Positions 1-5,349 of a stretch of 5,349 bases of DNA are shown here, in pieces (position 1 is the stretch's first letter; each line of letters opens with the position of its first letter). A program made the translations under genes and the position numbers. Source of the DNA: an uncultured Anaerolineaceae bacterium (GTDB lineage Bacteria; Chloroflexota; Anaerolineae; Promineifilales; Promineifilaceae); NCBI GenBank assembly GCA_937967805.1, contig CALBTC010000195.1, positions 1-5,349 on the forward strand. Reading direction: 5' to 3'. Below the pieces are notes generated by a model. It did not search any database. It saw nothing but the letters and a program-made list of their open reading frames with translations, and had not been told where the DNA came from.

Positions 1-539
1 CGATAATCCTTGTACTGCTCCAGCAGCTCGATTTCACGGCGCAGCTTGCGGTTTTCCAGCGCCAGCCGCTCCAGTTCCAGCTCGTGCTGGGCGACCACGT
101 ACGGTTCACACAAGGCACAGTCGCCCAGTTCGCTTTCTACATACAATGCTTCCGTGGGAATGATAGAAACCTGCTCGAACGGTTCAAACTCAGGCAGTTC
201 GGCGACAAGGTCTTGCGCTTTGGCGACGGCTTCGGCACGGGTCTTAGCGGCCTAGTCAAACACGGCCGCCGAGATGGCGTTGATGTTTTTCAACGTTTGC
301 TGGTCGCGGCTAAGGGTGTTGGCTACGAAGCCCGCGGCAACAGCCGGGCTGCCTGGAACGTCGCCGGTAACGGGATCTACTTCCGGGGTGACAATCTTGT
401 TGGTGGCCAGGGAGAGGTTGAGGGGTTTCATGATAACGGCCGTATCCGCCTGATCATTCACCGCCCGGCACGTTCGTTCAATCAGCTCAATCTTTACCCG
501 CTGCCTCGTGCAAAACTGGAATGGGCACTCGTCGTCAGC
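1..539 (-). pseudogene. C-terminal part of the broken gene, with in-frame amber; continues past the left edge
   Basis: A second minus-strand phase opens after a TGA at 540-542 and reads RVKIELIERTCRAVNDQ, then about 70 residues to VFD and a TAG at 252-254. The same phase resumes directly after the TAG (AAKTRAEAVAKAQDLVAEL) and has no stop for the remaining 83 codons to position 1. Amino-acid character is continuous across the TAG, so the stop looks like a point mutation (CAG to TAG would restore VFDQAAK). The downstream part has a CALC motif (bases 108-119) followed by a charged heptad-like stretch rich in Leu, Glu and Arg (bases about 1-105), a likely coiled coil. A GTG at 459-461 could start a short separate ORF, but it has no convincing ribosome site and would discard the RVKIELIERTC segment. 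The family is unknown to me. A sequencing error, a real pseudogene, or two or three separate small genes are alternatives. Confidence 0.5.
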
Positions 540-928
540 TCAGAGCTGGTGCTTTGGTCAAAATCTGTGGCCAGGTTCTTGTACGTCTCCATCCAGATGC
601 GGTCGGAAGAGCGGGAAACCTGCGAAGCGGAATACGATTTATCTTCGGTAAAGCGGGACACAGAGTGCCGGCTGCGGACCGACATGAACAGTTCTTCGCC
701 GGGAAACAGCGTGGTGGAGTGCAGCAAATCGCTCAGCACATAATCTTCCGTGCATCGTTCCACCCGATAGCGGGAAACACACTCAACAGGCACATCGCCA
801 ATCCGCAAGGTAAAACGATAAGTCAGAATGGAGATGTCACAAATATTATCCCGCTCCCATTCACGGGGCGGACACATCATAGCGGCCTGTTCACTGTCGG
901 CTGCTAAAGCTTTCTTTTGTTCAGACAT
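494..928 (-). CDS. Unrecognised protein, probably the N-terminal part of a broken gene
   Basis: This frame encodes 144 residues starting MSEQKK and ending FARGSG. I do not recognise the family. The protein is soluble-looking, with no signal peptide or membrane segment. It has a region likely rich in beta strand (residues about 30-90, around DISILTYRFTLRIG and LFPGEELFMSVRSRH) followed by a Ser/Thr-rich tail. Its cysteines are scattered and form no clear metal site. I chose the ATG at 928 because AGAAG lies just upstream; an ATG at 949 would add MFVQKKI but has a poorer ribosome site. The frame stops at 494-496, yet another phase of the same strand is open from 539 and carries protein-like sequence on to the left edge. 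The simplest reading is that this is the front half of a longer protein, cut by a frameshift (possibly with an internal deletion) near 497-539. It could instead be a genuine short protein overlapping a second gene. Confidence 0.5.
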   Translation of the reverse strand: MSEQKKALAADSEQAAMMCPPREWERDNICDISILTYRFTLRIGDVPVECVSRYRVERCTEDYVLSDLLHSTTLFPGEELFMSVRSRHSVSRFTEDKSYSASQVSRSSDRIWMETYKNLATDFDQSTSSELTTSAHSSFARGSG

Positions 929-1004
929 AATTTTCTTCTGTACAAACATTCATTTTTCATACCAATACAATTTGAAGCGTGGGATCGTAAGACCACCGGT
1001 TAGA

Positions 1005-1034
1005 TCATCGTTCCACCATATAAATCACCCTCCT
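1005..1034 (-). other. Strong Shine-Dalgarno followed by a four-codon ORF
   Basis: On the minus strand AGGAGGGTGA (1034-1025) resembles the full anti-16S ribosome site. It is followed after 5 nt by ATG (1019-1017), then GTG, GAA, CGA and a TGA stop at 1007-1005. The mini-ORF MVER lies about 75 nt upstream of the broken gene at 928, in the same direction. It could be a leader peptide, or the original translation start of a longer gene whose frame has been lost. It could also be chance, since only the ribosome site and the start are visible. Confidence 0.3.
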
Positions 1035-1143
1035 ATTCATTTGGTTAAATCAGTGGCTCATTCGGCAACAGAGTTGACTCGATTCATGGAGGTGAACGGG
1101 AAAAGCTTACTTTTTCCGGTATGTGAGAACAACTACAATACCA

Positions 1144-1172
1144 TTTTCAGTAATCTTAAAACTGGGTATACT
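1144..1172 (+). promoter_or_regulatory. Candidate sigma-70-type promoter for the kinase gene
   Basis: TATACT (1167-1172) matches five of six bases of the -10 consensus. TTTTCA (1144-1149), 17 nt upstream, matches four of six of the -35. Transcription would begin near 1179 and leave a leader of about 64 nt before the kinase ATG at 1243. The match is moderate and the rest of the intergenic region offers nothing better on this strand. Confidence 0.4.
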
Positions 1173-1242
1173 TACCATAAGCGACACTTTTCTCCGGGAG
1201 TCTGGCTCCTTCGCAAACAGTTCTCGGTAAATAACAAACATT

Positions 1243-3306
1243 ATGAGCGACACCTTAACCGGCAAAAAAATCGGCAAATACGTAATTAAAGAGAAGCTTG
1301 GCAGCGGCGGCATGGCCGAGGTTTACAAAGGATATCAAGAAAACCTTGACCGCTTTGTGGCCATCAAGATCATGCACGCTTTTCTGGTTTCTGATCAGGA
1401 CTTTCTGAACCGATTCCAGCGGGAAGCGCGAGCCATGGCCGCCCTGAATCACCCCAACATCGTGGGCGTCTATGATTTTGATATTTATGGTGAAAACAGC
1501 TACTACCTGGTGATGGAGTACATCAAAGGTGGTACGTTGAAGGACCGCCTGGAGGTATTGGCCCGCAAGGGCGAACGACTGCCCCTGGCCGATGTGGTTA
1601 AAATGATCGCCGAAATTGCCGATGCCCTGGCCTATGCCCACCGGCGCGACATGGTGCATCGTGATATCAAGCCGGCCAACATTATGCTCAATGAGGATTC
1701 GGGGCGGGCTGTGTTGACAGATTTTGGCATTGTCAAGCTGCTGGGGAATCAGTCGATGGCTTACACGGCCACGGGTGCGCTCATTGGCACCCCGGCGTAC
1801 ATGTCCCCTGAGCAGGCGTTGGGTCAGTCGGGCGATCATCGGGTAGATATTTATTCGCTGGGCGTGATGCTGTTCCAGATGGTGACGGGGGCACTGCCGT
1901 TCGATGCCGACACGCCGCTGGCAGTGGTGATGCAGCATGTTAACACCCCCACGCCACAGCCTGACAGCATCATCCCCGATATTCCCTGGGGCCTGCAGGA
2001 AGTGATTCTAAAGGCGATGGCCAAATCGCCTGACGAACGGTATCAATCGGCCGGAGAACTAGCGTCTGCCCTCCGTGCCGTTGATTTGTCTGGCGCGGCC
2101 AGCAAACCGGCCAGGCAATTCGTGGCTCCCACTGAACTGCTTGATCATCCCACGCCGGCTAAAACTGAAGTAATGGTGCCGGAGCCGAAAACGGCCGTTT
2201 CTCCCCCCATAACCACCCCTGCAGAAGAACCCAAAAAACGTCCTGCCTGGCTCTTACCTGTTATTGGCATCGTTCTCCTCCTGTCCATCGTCGGCGGCGT
2301 TTTGGCGGCCAATGGCGTTTTTGGCGGTGATGATGCCACACCCACCGTCCCAGCCGTAGCTCAGGTGGATGAAACGGAGGTGCCCACCCGCACCAACACA
2401 CCGCCACCAACCAGTACCGAAGCGCCGGACATCGCCGCCACCAATCTCGCCCAGCTCGTACTGGACCTGACCGCTGAGGCTGAATCCAGCGAAACACCCA
2501 CACCGTCGCGCACACCAACGGCTACAAACACAAAAACGCCAACCGTCGACGCCACCGCCCAATTCCTGATCAACTGTGAACCAGGCGTAACGCTGGTCTC
2601 CGCCTCGCGCAGCGGCTTTGTGACCAATGCCGTAACCACCCAGTTTAGCTTTACGGCCGCCTGGGTGTTGGAAAACAGCGGCACCTGCCCCTGGCCGGCT
2701 GAACTGCGCTGGGAGTACGTAGAAGGTGAAACTTTTGATTTTGAGGGTGATCCCATTCCCCTGAGTGAAACGGTGCCGCCCGGTCAGGAAATTACGCTAA
2801 CCGCACCCTTGCGCGCCCCCAACGCACCGGGCACTTATGAAAGCACCTGGCAGTTGGTAAATGAGGCGGGCAACGCATTTGGTGAACCCATTACGTTTGA
2901 GTTCCGCGCCTTTCCACCCGCCACCAACACCCCCGTTCCCACCCCAACCAGCGCCGCAACACCTACCGTACAGGCAGCCGGAGGAGGGCAAGTGGCCTGG
3001 ACGCCTGGCGTGATCAGTAACTGCGAATACATCGGGGATGATTGGCGCTGCCAGTTAACCATCCAACCATACATTCAGGGCAGCGATCAAGTCGGCGAAT
3101 ATACGGTGTTTGTGTTTGATTTGCCAGGTGGCCAGGCAACCACGTATCGCGGGCAAGGGCCATTCTTCCATTTTGTGATCGCCCGCCGCTGTGCCGCCTA
3201 TAACCAATCAATCCGCATTGTGGATGATGTAACGGCTACAGAGCTCACCGCCCCCATTTACGTTGATCCGAACGATTATTTCCCCAGCGGCTGCACCGAG
3301 CCATAA
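1243..3306 (+). CDS. Transmembrane PknB-like Ser/Thr protein kinase with extracellular NBR1-type Ig domain
   Basis: This is a 687-residue receptor-like Hanks-type kinase. The kinase domain spans residues about 12-275 with all key motifs: glycine loop GSGGMAEVY (20-28), VAIK lysine K42, helix C Glu61, catalytic HRDIKPAN (139-146; D141, K143, N146), DFG (160-162), activation segment with TATG and GTPAYMSPE (182-190), D202 and the late Arg266. It should be active and autophosphorylate on activation-loop Thr. A Pro/Thr-rich juxtamembrane linker leads to one membrane helix (about 335-356, after KKRP), giving a cytoplasmic kinase and an outside C-terminus. Outside are a TPT-rich linker (about 366-436), then an NBR1-like Ig domain (about 444-556; WVLENSGTCPWP, VPPGQEITL, APGTYESTWQL, FGEPI). 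A second TPT linker (560-575) and an unrecognised domain (583-687) with Cys594, 603, 650 and 684 follow. The latter domains probably sense or bind something at the envelope. The ATG has no clear ribosome site, but the kinase domain begins right after it. No partner phosphatase or substrate gene is adjacent. Confidence 0.93.
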   Translation: MSDTLTGKKIGKYVIKEKLGSGGMAEVYKGYQENLDRFVAIKIMHAFLVSDQDFLNRFQREARAMAALNHPNIVGVYDFDIYGENSYYLVMEYIKGGTLKDRLEVLARKGERLPLADVVKMIAEIADALAYAHRRDMVHRDIKPANIMLNEDSGRAVLTDFGIVKLLGNQSMAYTATGALIGTPAYMSPEQALGQSGDHRVDIYSLGVMLFQMVTGALPFDADTPLAVVMQHVNTPTPQPDSIIPDIPWGLQEVILKAMAKSPDERYQSAGELASALRAVDLSGAASKPARQFVAPTELLDHPTPAKTEVMVPEPKTAVSPPITTPAEEPKKRPAWLLPVIGIVLLLSIVGGVLAANGVFGGDDATPTVPAVAQVDETEVPTRTNTPPPTSTEAPDIAATNLAQLVLDLTAEAESSETPTPSRTPTATNTKTPTVDATAQFLINCEPGVTLVSASRSGFVTNAVTTQFSFTAAWVLENSGTCPWPAELRWEYVEGETFDFEGDPIPLSETVPPGQEITLTAPLRAPNAPGTYESTWQLVNEAGNAFGEPITFEFRAFPPATNTPVPTPTSAATPTVQAAGGGQVAWTPGVISNCEYIGDDWRCQLTIQPYIQGSDQVGEYTVFVFDLPGGQATTYRGQGPFFHFVIARRCAAYNQSIRIVDDVTATELTAPIYVDPNDYFPSGCTEP

Positions 3307-3312
3307 GATTAG

Positions 3313-3389
3313 GCCACAGAGAACACAGAGGAACGAGAGAGGTAGGAGAATTGTCAACTTTCCTCTAAAATCTCTGTGTCCTCTGTGGC
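3313..3389. repeat. Palindromic repeat of 9-nt CACAGAGRA units between convergent genes
   Basis: The left arm (3313-3330) and right arm (3372-3389) are inverted copies matching at 17 of 18 positions, separated by 41 nt. Each arm contains tandem 9-nt units (CACAGAGAA, CACAGAGGA). The kinase stop lies 7 nt to the left of the element and the thiB stop 7 nt to the right, so the long hairpin could end transcription from both sides. It lacks a clean U-tract, so it is not a textbook terminator. It belongs to the same kind of element as the one at 5130-5191. It looks like a small dispersed intergenic repeat; no transposase or clear target-site duplication is visible. Confidence 0.75.
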
Positions 3390-3396
3390 AATATCA

Positions 3397-4431
3397 TTAA
3401 CGTAAAACGACTTCGGTCCAGGCTTCGATCCATTGCTCGCGGTTGGCGTCGATGGTTTCCGGGGGGAGTGAAGCCGTTTCCTCAGGCACCTGCGTCCATT
3501 CCACAAACGCAGCCGGGAGTTCAGCATTCTCGTTAGCCGGATAGACAAACATGTTCAGGGGCATATCTTCCTGGAATGTTTCGCTTAACATAAAGTCAAC
3601 CAGCGCCTCAGCCAATTCCCGATGCTCAGTTCCAGCCAAGATGCCCACAAACTCAATCTGGCGGAAGCACATGCCCGGCCCCACCAAACTGGCGCTGGGT
3701 GCCTCATCCAGCGGCGGATCGGCAAAGATCACTTCGGCGGGCGGGCTGCTGGCGTAAGAAACGACCAACGGCCGTTCCCCATCACTGGCCACACTGAAAC
3801 TGCCGTAATATGCTTCTTCCCAACCGTTGGTTACCAACACATCGTTGGCCCGCAGATCGGCCCAAAAATCCAGATAGCCGTCCTCGCCAAATTCCACGAT
3901 GGTGGCCAGCAAAAAGGCCAGGCCGGGGCTGGAGGTTGCCGGATTTTCCACCACCAGCAGCCCTTCGTAAACGGGATCGGTTAAATCGGCCAGCGATTGG
4001 GGCAGCGGCACGTCGTTTTCGGCAAACCACGCCTTGTCGTAGTTCAGGCAAACGTCGCCGTAATCTACCGGCAGCAGCCGGTTTTGGTCATCCAGCTCCA
4101 GTTCATCCGGGATTTCGGCCAGCAGCGGCGAATCGTATGGTTCAAAAATTCCGGCATCCAGCGCCCGCCCCATGAAGGTATTGTCGACACCAAAAAAGAC
4201 GTCGGCCAGCGGTGCGTCCTGGGCCAAAATGGCCTGGTTCAACGCCGCGCCGGTATCACCGGAGGGCAGCAGTTCCACTGTAACGCCATTTTCTTCTTCA
4301 AAAGCCGCAATCGTTTCTTCGCTGATGGCAAAGCTGTCATGCGACATCAGGGTGATGACTTCTGGTTCGTCCGGGCCGCAAGCGGATACGGCCGTTATCA
4401 AAAATATCAAAATGATCAACAAACGTTTCAT
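3397..4431 (-). CDS. thiB: Thiamine ABC transporter substrate-binding lipoprotein (ThiB/TbpA family)
   Basis: This 344-residue protein should bind thiamine and possibly its phosphates outside the membrane and deliver them to a ThiP permease/ThiQ ATPase. It begins with a lipoprotein signal peptide: basic MKR, a hydrophobic stretch to residue 14, and lipobox VSAC with lipidated Cys18. The mature part follows the ThiB family block by block: THDSF-like MSHDSF (29-34), SGDTG (57-61), ADVFFGVDN (76-84), PVDYGDVCLNYDK (121-133), NPATSSPGLAFLL (163-175), VTNGWEEAY (200-208), VVSYASSP (223-230), and DFMLSETFQ to VYP (279-298). Asp59, Trp204 and Tyr226 correspond by motif to ligand-pocket residues of E. 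coli TbpA. I chose the ATG at 4431 because AGAAGGAG lies 7 nt upstream; a TTG at 4437 would sit almost on that site. The gene follows thiamine pyrophosphokinase by 49 nt and is presumably co-transcribed under the same TPP riboswitch. No permease or ATPase gene follows. Confidence 0.92.
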   Translation of the reverse strand: MKRLLIILIFLITAVSACGPDEPEVITLMSHDSFAISEETIAAFEEENGVTVELLPSGDTGAALNQAILAQDAPLADVFFGVDNTFMGRALDAGIFEPYDSPLLAEIPDELELDDQNRLLPVDYGDVCLNYDKAWFAENDVPLPQSLADLTDPVYEGLLVVENPATSSPGLAFLLATIVEFGEDGYLDFWADLRANDVLVTNGWEEAYYGSFSVASDGERPLVVSYASSPPAEVIFADPPLDEAPSASLVGPGMCFRQIEFVGILAGTEHRELAEALVDFMLSETFQEDMPLNMFVYPANENAELPAAFVEWTQVPEETASLPPETIDANREQWIEAWTEVVLR

Positions 4432-4438
4432 AATCAAA

Positions 4439-4446
4439 CTCCTTCT
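4439..4446 (-). promoter_or_regulatory. Ribosome binding site of thiB
   Basis: AGAAGGAG on the minus strand, 7 nt before the ATG at 4431. It decides the start in favour of MKRLL over a TTG codon six bases upstream. Confidence 0.8.
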
Positions 4447-4480
4447 CTTAGGCCAAGATTGTAAACCTGACCTACGCTTT

Positions 4481-5116
4481 TCAACTGTGTGTATGAACGC
4501 AAAGCAAGAGGCCCTTTTCCAGCGTGACGGTGGCTTTTTCGGCCGTCAGCCGGTTGCTGATGCCCCGTGCCTGGCCAAAATGGAGCGGCTCTGCCTGGAG
4601 AGTCCACTGCATGCCCGTCGTGCTGACGCCTTCTGCATCTCCGGCCAGCGGAATGAGCGACACCAGATCGCCCACCCGCCCCACAATGTTGGTCTGTTGG
4701 CGCACCAGCCAGGCGCGCTCCGTTGGGGTGATGAGCTGCACCGATTTACCAACCAGCGCCGGATGAGTGAGCAGGAAAATATTGGCTAGCGTCTGGTCCA
4801 AACGGCCGCCCAGCAGCCCAAACAGCCAGATATCTTTCTCCGGCCGTTCCGCCGCCAGCAGCAGCGTGAGTTCCAGGTCGGTTTCATTCTTCTCCGGCGG
4901 ATGCTGATCGAAGAGAATCTGATTCGTAGTGAGCCAATCTTGCAGCTCCGGTGCCAGCGAATCCATGTCGCCAATCACCTTGTCCGGCAAATGGCCCAGC
5001 CGGAACAGATGCCGGCTGCCGCCATCGGCAGCCCACACGGCCGTGGCCTGGGTGAGATACGGCCGTATCCACGCCACCTCATCCAACACCCCATTGGCAA
5101 AAATCAACAGCGCCAT
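4481..5116 (-). CDS. thiN: Thiamine pyrophosphokinase (thiamine diphosphokinase)
   Basis: This 211-residue enzyme transfers pyrophosphate from ATP to thiamine, making TPP and AMP in the cytoplasm. Its length is typical of bacterial TPKs. The N-terminal catalytic domain (about 1-130) shows ADGGS (30-34), the Mg-binding GDMDS (49-53), PPEKNETDLELTL (73-85) and GLLGGRLDQTLAN (100-112). The C-terminal thiamine-binding beta domain (about 140-205) shows SLIPL (153-157), GVSTTGMQW (163-171) and GISNRL (185-190). The start at 5116 is chosen because MALLIFANG matches the family beginning and GAGGAAGG lies just upstream. The frame stays open back to 5290, but that extension is translated palindromic repeat and riboswitch, not protein. 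It is the first gene of a two-gene operon with thiB, so imported thiamine would be activated directly. Expression should be repressed by TPP through the leader riboswitch. The symbol follows Bacillus usage. Confidence 0.93.
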   Translation of the reverse strand: MALLIFANGVLDEVAWIRPYLTQATAVWAADGGSRHLFRLGHLPDKVIGDMDSLAPELQDWLTTNQILFDQHPPEKNETDLELTLLLAAERPEKDIWLFGLLGGRLDQTLANIFLLTHPALVGKSVQLITPTERAWLVRQQTNIVGRVGDLVSLIPLAGDAEGVSTTGMQWTLQAEPLHFGQARGISNRLTAEKATVTLEKGLLLCVHTHS

Positions 5117-5121
5117 CAAAG

Positions 5122-5129
5122 CCTTCCTC
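5122..5129 (-). promoter_or_regulatory. Ribosome binding site of thiamine pyrophosphokinase
   Basis: GAGGAAGG on the minus strand, 5 nt before the ATG at 5116. It directly abuts the end of the palindromic repeat at 5130, so the repeat's hairpin would form immediately upstream of the ribosome site. Confidence 0.75.
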
Positions 5130-5191
5130 ACCGCGGAGGGCGCGGAGAACACGGAGGGAAAAAACTCTGCGCTCTCCGCGCTCTCTGCGGT
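5130..5191. repeat. Palindromic repeat of 9-nt CGCGGAGRR units within the operon leader
   Basis: The two arms (5130-5156 and 5165-5191) are inverted copies matching at 22 of 27 positions. All five differences are G/A type, so many remain G-U pairs in RNA. The left arm is made of tandem 9-nt units (CGCGGAGGG, CGCGGAGAA, CACGGAGGG), and the short loop is A/T-rich. It sits between the riboswitch terminator and the ribosome site of the pyrophosphokinase gene. It resembles the repeat at 3313-3389 in unit and layout but is more GC-rich. It is probably a dispersed intergenic repeat inserted into the leader; no mobilising gene is seen. Confidence 0.75.
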
Positions 5192-5225
5192 AAAATAAAA
5201 AAAGCCATCCTGATTCGGATGGCTT
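5191..5225 (-). terminator. Rho-independent terminator of the TPP riboswitch
   Basis: On the minus strand a perfect 9-bp stem AAGCCATCC / GGATGGCTT (5225-5217 with 5210-5202) with a 6-nt loop is followed by a run of T (TTTTTTATTTTA, about 5203-5191). It lies about 20 nt after the aptamer and ahead of the first gene. This is the expected expression platform for TPP-induced premature termination. I could not identify the antiterminator pairing by eye. Confidence 0.88.
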
Positions 5226-5243
5226 CCTAAACGCAAACTTGCA

Positions 5244-5329
5244 ATTCCTCCGCCGGCATTATCCGGATCAGGTTCGCAGGTCGGTGACAAATGGTCACCC
5301 TCTCAGCCGGGCCTTCCCAGCTCCCTGTT
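5244..5329 (-). promoter_or_regulatory. TPP riboswitch (Thi-box aptamer)
   Basis: The minus strand carries the conserved Thi-box parts in order. A stem GCTGGG/CCCGGC leads into CTGAGAGGGTGACC (CTGAGA at 5306-5301), which contacts the pyrimidine ring. A variable GGTGAC/GTCACC hairpin (5299-5283) follows. Then come GAACCTGATCCGG (5275-5263) and ATAATGCCGGCGGAGGAA (5262-5245), the pyrophosphate-binding arm. The aptamer is followed by an intrinsic terminator and then thiamine pyrophosphokinase and thiB, which fits TPP feedback repression. Aptamer ends are approximate because the P1 pairing was not fully resolved. Confidence 0.95.
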
Positions 5330-5330
5330 C

Positions 5331-5336
5331 AGTATA
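5331..5336 (-). promoter_or_regulatory. Candidate -10 element of the thiamine operon promoter
   Basis: TATACT on the minus strand lies just before the aptamer, so transcription would begin around 5324-5326 with the riboswitch at the very 5' end of the RNA. The matching -35 would fall beyond the right edge and cannot be seen. A TTGACA at 5346-5341 is too close to pair with this -10. Confidence 0.4.
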
Positions 5337-5349
5337 AAATTGTCAAAGA

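Noticed and set aside
252..254. Pyrrolysine or other recoding at the TAG
   Set aside because: No recoding element or supporting gene is visible, and the nearby frame break favours mutation or sequence error.
84..743. 219-codon plus-strand ORF opposite the broken gene
   Set aside because: It has no domain-like sequence or ribosome site. The minus-strand frames have protein-like composition and continuity over the same bases.
1074..1079. TTGACT as a -35 for the kinase gene
   Set aside because: No acceptable -10 hexamer lies 15-19 nt downstream.
1243..1254. 12-nt match between the kinase start and 4653-4664 (ATGAGCGACACC)
   Set aside because: About one such match is expected by chance in a window of this size, and it has no structural context.
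828..1289. Plus-strand ORF running across the intergenic region into the kinase start
   Set aside because: It overlaps both neighbours, has low-quality composition, and has no ribosome site.
3997..4789. Long plus-strand ORFs opposite thiB and the pyrophosphokinase gene
   Set aside because: They are antisense to two clearly identified genes and show no family motifs.
5117..5290. N-terminal extension of thiamine pyrophosphokinase (58 residues)
   Set aside because: The extension is translated riboswitch, terminator and repeat. The family start and a good ribosome site are at 5116.
5341..5346. TTGACA (minus strand) as the -35 of the thiamine operon
   Set aside because: It is only 4 nt from TATACT, and no -10 lies 16-18 nt downstream of it.

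Overview
The window looks like chromosomal DNA from a Chloroflexota-type bacterium (Anaerolineae-like). This is an inference, based on: a PknB-like Ser/Thr kinase with Pro/Thr-rich 'TPTxT' extracellular linkers and an NBR1-type Ig domain; many CGGCCG palindromes; and short palindromic repeats built from 9-nt 'CRCRGAGRR' units. No 16S or other phylogenetic marker is present, so the assignment is tentative.

Layout from left to right. Positions 1-928 (minus strand) hold an unrecognised gene that appears broken. Its N-terminal frame (928 to 494) ends in a stop. The reading frame then continues in another phase from about 539 and is interrupted by an in-frame TAG at 252-254. It stays open from 251 past the left edge, through a CxxC motif and a charged coiled coil. 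Positions 929-1242 are a divergent intergenic region with a plausible plus-strand promoter and, on the minus strand, a very strong Shine-Dalgarno in front of a four-codon ORF. Positions 1243-3306 (plus) encode a 687-residue membrane Ser/Thr kinase with an outside NBR1-like Ig domain and an unrecognised Cys-containing C-terminal domain. Positions 3307-3396 separate two convergent genes and hold a palindromic repeat.

Positions 3397-5336 (minus) form a compact thiamine salvage operon. Reading right to left it has a -10-like TATACT, a TPP riboswitch, a Rho-independent terminator hairpin with a U-tract, a second palindromic repeat ending at the ribosome binding site, thiamine pyrophosphokinase, and a ThiB-type thiamine-binding lipoprotein. 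The logic is a TPP feedback loop. ThiB captures thiamine (or its phosphates) outside the membrane, the kinase converts thiamine to TPP inside, and TPP bound to the leader should end transcription before either gene. The permease (ThiP) and ATPase (ThiQ) are not in the window. The operon ends at the convergent kinase gene, so the transporter must be completed from elsewhere.

No tRNA, rRNA, CRISPR array, transposase or phage gene was seen.
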